19,624 nucleotides of DNA, taken from contig JAYVNY010000144.1 in the NCBI GenBank assembly GCA_043758205.1, positions 1-19,624 on the forward strand, in the 5' to 3' direction. The position numbers and the translations under genes are program-made. This stretch comes from JANNGC01 sp043758205 (GTDB lineage Bacteria > Verrucomicrobiota > Verrucomicrobiia > Limisphaerales > SIBH01). Of the stretch, positions 14,958-19,624 are shown in pieces (the first letter of the stretch is position 1; every line of letters begins with the position of its first letter). The notes beneath the pieces are model-generated. The model ran no database searches, had not been told where the DNA came from, and was given only the letters and a program-made list of their open reading frames with translations.

Positions 14958-16280
14958 CTAAATCACCGTCCCATGCGGCACCACGCCGTTCTTCGGGATG
15001 ATCACGATGCCGTCGCGGATGAAATAGAGCGGATGGTCCACGTTCTCCGGCTTGCCCGCCGGGGAGATGGTCACGTTGTTTCCGATGCGCGCGTTCTTAT
15101 CAATGATCGCGTTCTCGACCCGGCTGTTCTCGCCGATGCCGATGCGCGGCTGGCCCACGGCCTCGTGCTCGGCGATAGAAGTGGCGGATTCGTAGTAGTC
15201 GCTACCCAGCATGATGGTGCGGTTCAGAACCGTCCCCGGACTGAGAATGCTGCGAATACCGATGATGGACTGGTGAATCTCCGAATGGTTGATGATGCAG
15301 CCGTCGGAAATGATCGCGTGGTCGACCTGTGCGCCATTGATCTTGGACGCGGGCAGCCAGCGCGGACGGCTGAAGATGGGCGCAGTCATGTCGAAGAAGT
15401 TGAAGCGCGGCAGCTCGGAAGTGATGTCGAGGTTCGCCTCGAAGAACGCGCGAATCGTCCCGATGTCCTCCCAGTAGCCTTGAAACACGTAGGAAGAAAC
15501 GTGGTGTGTGCCAATCGCCGCGGGGATGATGTGCTTACCGAAATCCGTGTGCGTATTGTCGAGCAACTTGAGCAGCACGTCGCGGTTGAAAATGTAAATG
15601 CCCATCGAGGCCAGCAGCAGGTCTTCCCCGCCGCCCTCGATTTCCAGGAAGTCATACATGTCGCGCGGGATGACCAGGCCATCCTGCACCGACTTCTCCT
15701 TGGGCTTCTCGACGAAGTGCGTGATGCGCCGCTCGCGATCAATCTGCATGATCCCCAGTCCCGCCGCCTCCGCGCGCTTCACCGGAATGGTCGCGATGGT
15801 CAGGTCCGCCTCCGACTCCATGTGTTGGCGGATCATCTTGCGGAAATCCATCCGGTAAAGCTGGTCGCCGCTGAGGATGAGCACGTAGTCGAAATCATGG
15901 TTGAGCAGGTGAACGAGATTCTTCCGCACGGCGTCGGCCGTGCCTTGATACCACGACGTGTCAGAGAAAGTTTGTTCCGCTGCGAGCACCTCGACGAAGC
16001 CGCTGGAGAACTGGTCAAACTTGTAGCTCTGCGAAACGTGGCGGTGCAGCGAGGCGCTGTTGAACTGCGTGAGCAGGTAGATGCGCTTGAGGTCGGAGTT
16101 GATGCAGTTCGAAATCGGGATGTCCACGATGCGGTATTTGCCCGCGAGCGGCACGGCGGGTTTCGCGCGCTCTTTCGTGAGTGGGAAAAGCCGCGTGCCC
16201 GCGCCGCCACCCATGATGACGGAGAGGACGTTGCTGGTGTTCGGGGACATTCTGGCGGTGCCTTGCGTTGCTTTGGCCAT
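14958..16280 (-). CDS. glgC: Glucose-1-phosphate adenylyltransferase (ADP-glucose pyrophosphorylase)
   Basis: A 440-residue enzyme making ADP-glucose from ATP and glucose-1-phosphate, the committed step of glycogen synthesis. The nucleotidyltransferase domain contains GGGAGTRLFPLT (24-35), RAKPAVPLAGKYRIVDIP (38-55), WYQGTADAVR (110-119), catalytic Asp145 in SGDQLYRMD and the sugar-phosphate motif FVEKPKE (189-195). The C-terminal part is a left-handed beta-helix hexapeptide domain. The overall sequence looks more like plant/cyanobacterial enzymes than E. coli GlgC. Lys395 (DKNARIG) and Lys430 (IIPKNGVVPHG) match the positions of the 3-phosphoglycerate-site lysines of cyanobacterial enzymes. 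The start ATG has no Shine-Dalgarno; MSPNTSN at residue 11 is an alternative start. It is divergent from the second CHASE2-cyclase. Confidence 0.96.
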   Translation of the reverse strand: MAKATQGTARMSPNTSNVLSVIMGGGAGTRLFPLTKERAKPAVPLAGKYRIVDIPISNCINSDLKRIYLLTQFNSASLHRHVSQSYKFDQFSSGFVEVLAAEQTFSDTSWYQGTADAVRKNLVHLLNHDFDYVLILSGDQLYRMDFRKMIRQHMESEADLTIATIPVKRAEAAGLGIMQIDRERRITHFVEKPKEKSVQDGLVIPRDMYDFLEIEGGGEDLLLASMGIYIFNRDVLLKLLDNTHTDFGKHIIPAAIGTHHVSSYVFQGYWEDIGTIRAFFEANLDITSELPRFNFFDMTAPIFSRPRWLPASKINGAQVDHAIISDGCIINHSEIHQSIIGIRSILSPGTVLNRTIMLGSDYYESATSIAEHEAVGQPRIGIGENSRVENAIIDKNARIGNNVTISPAGKPENVDHPLYFIRDGIVIIPKNGVVPHGTVI

Positions 16281-16449
16281 AAGGAAAATGTGTTTGCGCC
16301 TGGGGCGCGGTTGCTTTCTTCGTCGTCAGCCTATCGGCGCGTCGCACGGGAGCAAAACTAAAAAAATCTGGCAGCAAAAAATGCGCGACCAGGGGAGGTT
16401 CAGGCAAATTCGTTTGCGACCACGAACGGGCTTCGGTATCTCACCCCGG

Positions 16450-18582
16450 ATGAATCAGCCCCCGGCCCGGACGCGGAATATCGGATGGATTTGCGCCGTC
16501 TGCACCGCCCTCTGCCTCGTGCTGTTCTGGGTGCCGCCGCGCTGGACTTCTGTTTCCGAACGGCTCGCGCTCGCGGAACTGAGCTTCAAAGATTTGCTCA
16601 ACCGCCGGAGCGCGCGCTACCAGCCCGATCCGCGCCTGATCTTCGTGGGCATTGATCAAACGAGTTACGCGGATGTGATCTCGCCCGAGGAGGCGGCCGC
16701 CAGCCCCGCCCTGGCCACCCTGACCAACAGCTTTCCGTGGTCGCGCGATTTGTGGGCGGCGGCCATCGAGCGGCTGGCTGGCGCGGGCGCGAAGGCCGTG
16801 GTGCTCGATCTCATTTTCGCCGCGCCGGGTTCAGGCGATGACAAGTTGCGCGCCGCCCTCGACCGCTACGCGGATCAGGTGGTCGTGGGCGTCAATTTCG
16901 CCGGCGGAAAAAGGGCGGGCGGCGAAGGCCTGTCCGTGGTGTATCCGAGCGAGACGGTGCTGCCGGTGAAAGATGAAGCCGCCCCGTGGAATGATCCGCG
17001 CCTGGGCTTCGTGAATTTTTTCCCCGGTGAAAATGTCGGGCCGCGCGAAGTGGATGACATCGTGCGCCGCGCGGTTTTCCGTGTCACCGGCGACCGGGGC
17101 CTGCCGCCGCACGGCACACTGGAATCGCTGGCCAGCCGCGCGGTGAAAAAACTCGGCGCGGGCCCTCTGGTGCCGGACGACTCGGCGCCGCATCTCTTTC
17201 GCTTTGTCGCCCCGCCCGGTGACGGCTTCCGGCCCATTCCGCTTTACACGATTTTTCTGCCCAGCCACTGGAGCAATAATTTTGACGGCGGAAAATTTTT
17301 CGAGGGCAAGGTCGTGGTCATTGGTCCGGCGGCGAACATCCTGCACGACGAGCACCGCACACCGTTCAACGCAACGATGCTGGGACCGGAAATTCATTTG
17401 AACGCGATGAGCGCGGTGCTGCGCGGCGAGTTCATCCGGGAATGTTCGGCCGGCTGGAGCTACGGACTCATCGCGGGGTTTGGCGGGCTGGCGTGGCTGC
17501 TCGCGATGATCATTCGGAGTCCCGTGCGCCGGCTGGTCGTGGCGGCGCTGGTCGTGGCCGGCTACCTGGCGGCGTGTTTCGCGGCGGTTCAATATTTGGA
17601 TTTCGCGCTGCTGGCGGTAACGCCGTTGCTGGCCTTCACGTCGAGTTCGCTAACGAATTTCGCCTACGACTTCGTGCTGCTGCGGCTGGAGAAGAACCGC
17701 ACGCGCCGCACGCTGGAGCGCTACGTGTCGAAGGATGTGGTGCGCGACATCCTAGACAATCCCGGCACCTACCTGAACACGCTCGGCGGCGTGCGCAAGC
17801 CGGTCACGATTCTGTTCTCGGACATTCGCGGCTTCACAACCTTGACCGAAGGCGCGGACGCGAGCCTGTTGGTCAAACAGTTGAACGAGTATTTCGATGA
17901 CATGGTCCGCATTGTCTTCGCGCAGCAAGGGCGGCTCGACAAATTCATCGGGGACGCGGTGATGGCGGACTGGGGCAGCATCGTCACGGCGGGCGCGCAG
18001 GAGGACGCACGGCGCGCGGTGGCCACGGCGCTGGAGATGCGGAAATATCTCGCGCGCCTGAACGTGAACTGGAAGCAGCGCGGCATCGCGGAACTCTCCT
18101 TCGGCATCGGCATCAACCACGGCGAGGTCATCGTGGGCAACCTCGGCTCCGAACAGAAAATGGAAGTGTCCGTCATCGGCGACGCGGTGAACCTCGCCTC
18201 GCGCCTCGAAGGACTGACCAAGGAATACAAGCTCGACCTGCTGCTCGGCGAGGCGATGGTTCCGCTGGTGCAAGATCGTTTCGTGCTGCGCTCGGTGGAC
18301 TCGGTGCAGGTCAAGGGCAAGAAAAAGCCCGTGCATGTTTTCACCGTGGTTATGGACAAGGAAGTGGGCGGAGAGCCGCCGGGGTGGCTGGAACGTTACG
18401 AGCATGGCCTCGGGCTGTATCGCACGCGGCGTTTCGCGGAGGCGCTGGCGGCGTTCGAGGACTGCGCGCGCGCGGTCCCGGAGGATTACCTGATCGAACT
18501 GTATCTCAAACGCTGCCGCGAACTGGTGGCGAACCCGCCCGGCGCGGAGTGGGACACGGTGTTCGTGATGAAGTCGAAGTAG
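16450..18582 (+). CDS. Second CHASE2-domain class III adenylate/guanylate cyclase
   Basis: A 710-residue membrane cyclase with the same plan as the other one in the window. There is an N-terminal helix (about 11-29), an extracytoplasmic CHASE2 sensor (about 35-325, with DPRLIFVGIDQTSYADV and AGAKAVVLDLIFAAPGSGDD), three helices (about 337-405), then the class III catalytic domain. Catalytic residues are complete: Asp458 (FSDIRGFT), Lys498 and Asp502 (LDKFIGDAVMADWG), Asn581 and Arg585 (VIGDAVNLASR). The C-terminal about 60 residues (RYEHGLGLYRTRRFAEALAAFE) form a TPR-like helical tail. Unlike the first cyclase, its catalytic domain has no large inserts. The frame is open 123 codons further upstream into glgC, but ATG 16450 starts just before the first helix. 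No Shine-Dalgarno is seen. The 169-bp divergent gap with glgC should hold both promoters. Confidence 0.9.
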   Translation: MNQPPARTRNIGWICAVCTALCLVLFWVPPRWTSVSERLALAELSFKDLLNRRSARYQPDPRLIFVGIDQTSYADVISPEEAAASPALATLTNSFPWSRDLWAAAIERLAGAGAKAVVLDLIFAAPGSGDDKLRAALDRYADQVVVGVNFAGGKRAGGEGLSVVYPSETVLPVKDEAAPWNDPRLGFVNFFPGENVGPREVDDIVRRAVFRVTGDRGLPPHGTLESLASRAVKKLGAGPLVPDDSAPHLFRFVAPPGDGFRPIPLYTIFLPSHWSNNFDGGKFFEGKVVVIGPAANILHDEHRTPFNATMLGPEIHLNAMSAVLRGEFIRECSAGWSYGLIAGFGGLAWLLAMIIRSPVRRLVVAALVVAGYLAACFAAVQYLDFALLAVTPLLAFTSSSLTNFAYDFVLLRLEKNRTRRTLERYVSKDVVRDILDNPGTYLNTLGGVRKPVTILFSDIRGFTTLTEGADASLLVKQLNEYFDDMVRIVFAQQGRLDKFIGDAVMADWGSIVTAGAQEDARRAVATALEMRKYLARLNVNWKQRGIAELSFGIGINHGEVIVGNLGSEQKMEVSVIGDAVNLASRLEGLTKEYKLDLLLGEAMVPLVQDRFVLRSVDSVQVKGKKKPVHVFTVVMDKEVGGEPPGWLERYEHGLGLYRTRRFAEALAAFEDCARAVPEDYLIELYLKRCRELVANPPGAEWDTVFVMKSK

Positions 18583-18679
18583 GGACGCGACTGGTTTCAG
18601 AAGGCTCGAAGCGGCCCGCTCCGTCAGACCCGCCACCATTCCCATTGTCACGCGGCGCTGCTTGTGTAACGTCCCGCGC

Positions 18680-19420
18680 ATGAAATCCATTTTGGTTATC
18701 AGTGCAGCTTTGGTTCTGGCCTTGGCCTCGGGCTGCTCGACCACCGCGCAACATTCCTCGGCCCCGCCGAATCAGCTGACCGCGAAGGAAAAGGCCGCCG
18801 GTTGGAAACTGCTCTTTGACGGCCAGACCTTGAACGGTTGGAGCAATTTCAAGAAGAAGGACATCAAGCCTGGCTGGCAGGTTAAAGACGGCCTGCTCAT
18901 CTGCGTGGACCCGCACAACGCGGGCGACATCGTGACGGCGGAGAAGTTCGGGGCGTTTGAATTGCAGCTCGATTTCCGCATGGGCAAGGGCGCGAACAGC
19001 GGCATCATTTATCACGTCACGGAAGAAGGCGGGGCGGTGTGGGCCACGGGGCCGGAGATTCAATTGGAGGATAACGAGTTCGCGGCGGACGCGCAGAAGT
19101 GCGGCTGGCTTTACGCGCTCTATCAACCGCCGACCGACCCGAAGACCGGCCAGACGCTCGACACCACCAAACCGGCCGGCGAGTGGAATCACCTGCGCGT
19201 GGTCATCAGCCCCACGGGCAGCCTACATGAGATGAACGGCACCAAGTATGTCGAGTACGTGATCGGCAGCGACGACTTCAACAACCGCGTGAAGAAGAGC
19301 AAGTTCGGCACGATGCCGAAGTTCGCGAAGTCCGGGAACGGCTTCCTCGCGCTCCAGGGCGACCACGGCGAAGTGGCGTTCAGGAACATCAAGATTCGCG
19401 AACTGCCGGTGAAGAAGTAG
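18680..19420 (+). CDS. DUF1080 (3-keto-disaccharide hydrolase-type) lipoprotein
   Basis: A 246-residue exported protein. MKSILVISAALVLALASGCS is a lipoprotein signal with lipobox ASGC, so Cys19 is the lipidated residue. The mature domain is the concanavalin-like fold of DUF1080: GWKLLFDGQTLNGWSNF (41-57), GWQVKDGLLIC, FGAFELQLDFRMGKGANSG, GPEIQLEDNEF and AGEWNHLRVVISPTG, with the end VAFRNIKIRELP. DUF1080 proteins are very abundant in Planctomycetes and Verrucomicrobia; some act on 3-keto-glucosides, others are presumed glycan binders or hydrolases. The length is typical. The frame also opens with TTG at 18662, but ATG 18680 gives a perfect lipoprotein signal. A terminator follows 27 bases after the stop. 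The exact substrate is unknown. Confidence 0.93.
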   Translation: MKSILVISAALVLALASGCSTTAQHSSAPPNQLTAKEKAAGWKLLFDGQTLNGWSNFKKKDIKPGWQVKDGLLICVDPHNAGDIVTAEKFGAFELQLDFRMGKGANSGIIYHVTEEGGAVWATGPEIQLEDNEFAADAQKCGWLYALYQPPTDPKTGQTLDTTKPAGEWNHLRVVISPTGSLHEMNGTKYVEYVIGSDDFNNRVKKSKFGTMPKFAKSGNGFLALQGDHGEVAFRNIKIRELPVKK

Positions 19421-19446
19421 TCTCCCGGCCTTGGGAAGATTTGATT

Positions 19447-19476
19447 GGCCCGCGCTGAAAGGTGCGGGCCAGTTTT
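19447..19476 (+). terminator. Intrinsic terminator after the DUF1080 gene
   Basis: Stem GGCCCGCGC (19447-19455) pairs with GTGCGGGCC (19462-19470; one G-U), loop TGAAAG, tail AGTTTT. It starts 27 bases after the DUF1080 stop. Confidence 0.75.
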
Positions 19477-19497
19477 GGTGTGGAGTAGGAGAATGAT

Positions 19498-19577
19498 GCC
19501 TCACGCAAAGACCGCAAAGGACGCGAAGGCGAAACAAAGTCTCCCACTTTGCGCCCTTCGCGGCCTTTGCTTGAGGC
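19498..19577. repeat. Palindromic dispersed repeat at the right edge
   Basis: Two 31-base arms, 19498-19528 and 19547-19577, are inverted repeats of each other with about five mismatches and an 18-base loop. Each arm is itself built of near-tandem units of roughly 9-10 bases around GCAAAG, ACCGCAAAGG and ACGCGAAG. There is no gene inside. This is the pattern of a REP or MITE-type element. The last about 45 bases (19580-19624) are GC-rich and may hold the start of another REP-like sequence cut by the window edge. Confidence 0.7.
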
Positions 19578-19624
19578 TCAAGATCGACTGGCGCTGGTAG
19601 GGCGTCGTCGCTCCGCGCGCGCCG

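Noticed and set aside
14973..16361. 462-codon plus-strand frame opposite glgC
   Set aside because: Antisense shadow; glgC on the minus strand has full motifs, and this frame has no recognisable domain.
18645..18672. TTGTCA - 16 bases - TAACGT as a promoter for the DUF1080 gene
   Set aside because: The -10 box matches poorly and the start site would leave almost no leader; this may be chance.

Overview
The window is about 19.6 kb of GC-rich bacterial chromosome with strong codon bias and long antisense shadow frames. The gene set points to a Gram-negative member of the PVC group, most likely Verrucomicrobiota (Pedosphaera/Limisphaerales-like). The indicators are a fused LpxC-FabZ lipid A enzyme, a DUF6797/beta-propeller protein, a DUF1080 (3-keto-disaccharide hydrolase type) lipoprotein, a plant/cyanobacterial-looking GlgC, FecR and CHASE2-cyclase proteins, and several dispersed palindromic repeats. 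This placement is inferred from gene content; no rRNA or marker phylogeny is present.

Left part (1-8150, all on the + strand): a small one-helix membrane protein with a perfect Shine-Dalgarno, a short-chain dehydrogenase, a secreted DUF6797/beta-propeller protein, a major facilitator permease, alanine dehydrogenase (ald) and the bifunctional LpxC-FabZ enzyme. REP-like hairpins sit in the gaps after the propeller gene and before ald.

Middle part (8150-12730): after a 290-bp gap holding a four-copy palindromic repeat comes a putative outer-membrane beta-barrel (+). It converges, with a 4-bp gap, on a CHASE2 class III nucleotide cyclase (-). Upstream of the cyclase on the same strand is a secreted FecR-domain protein with its own sigma70-like promoter, and an intrinsic terminator lies between the two. 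A tRNA-Ala(CGC) gene (-) follows.

Right part (12730-19624): an aldehyde dehydrogenase (+) converges on a 55-residue lipoprotein (-) across a perfect bidirectional terminator. GlgC (-) is next. It is divergent from a second CHASE2-cyclase (+), followed by a DUF1080 lipoprotein (+), its terminator, and a palindromic dispersed repeat at the edge.

Functionally the window combines envelope biogenesis (LpxC-FabZ, the barrel, lipoproteins), central metabolism (ald, aldehyde dehydrogenase, glycogen synthesis), sugar and organic-matter handling (propeller, permease, DUF1080) and extracytoplasmic-sensing nucleotide signalling (FecR and two CHASE2-cyclases). The signalling genes are the most interesting part. 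Only two genes have an obvious Shine-Dalgarno, so several starts were chosen from protein features and are uncertain.
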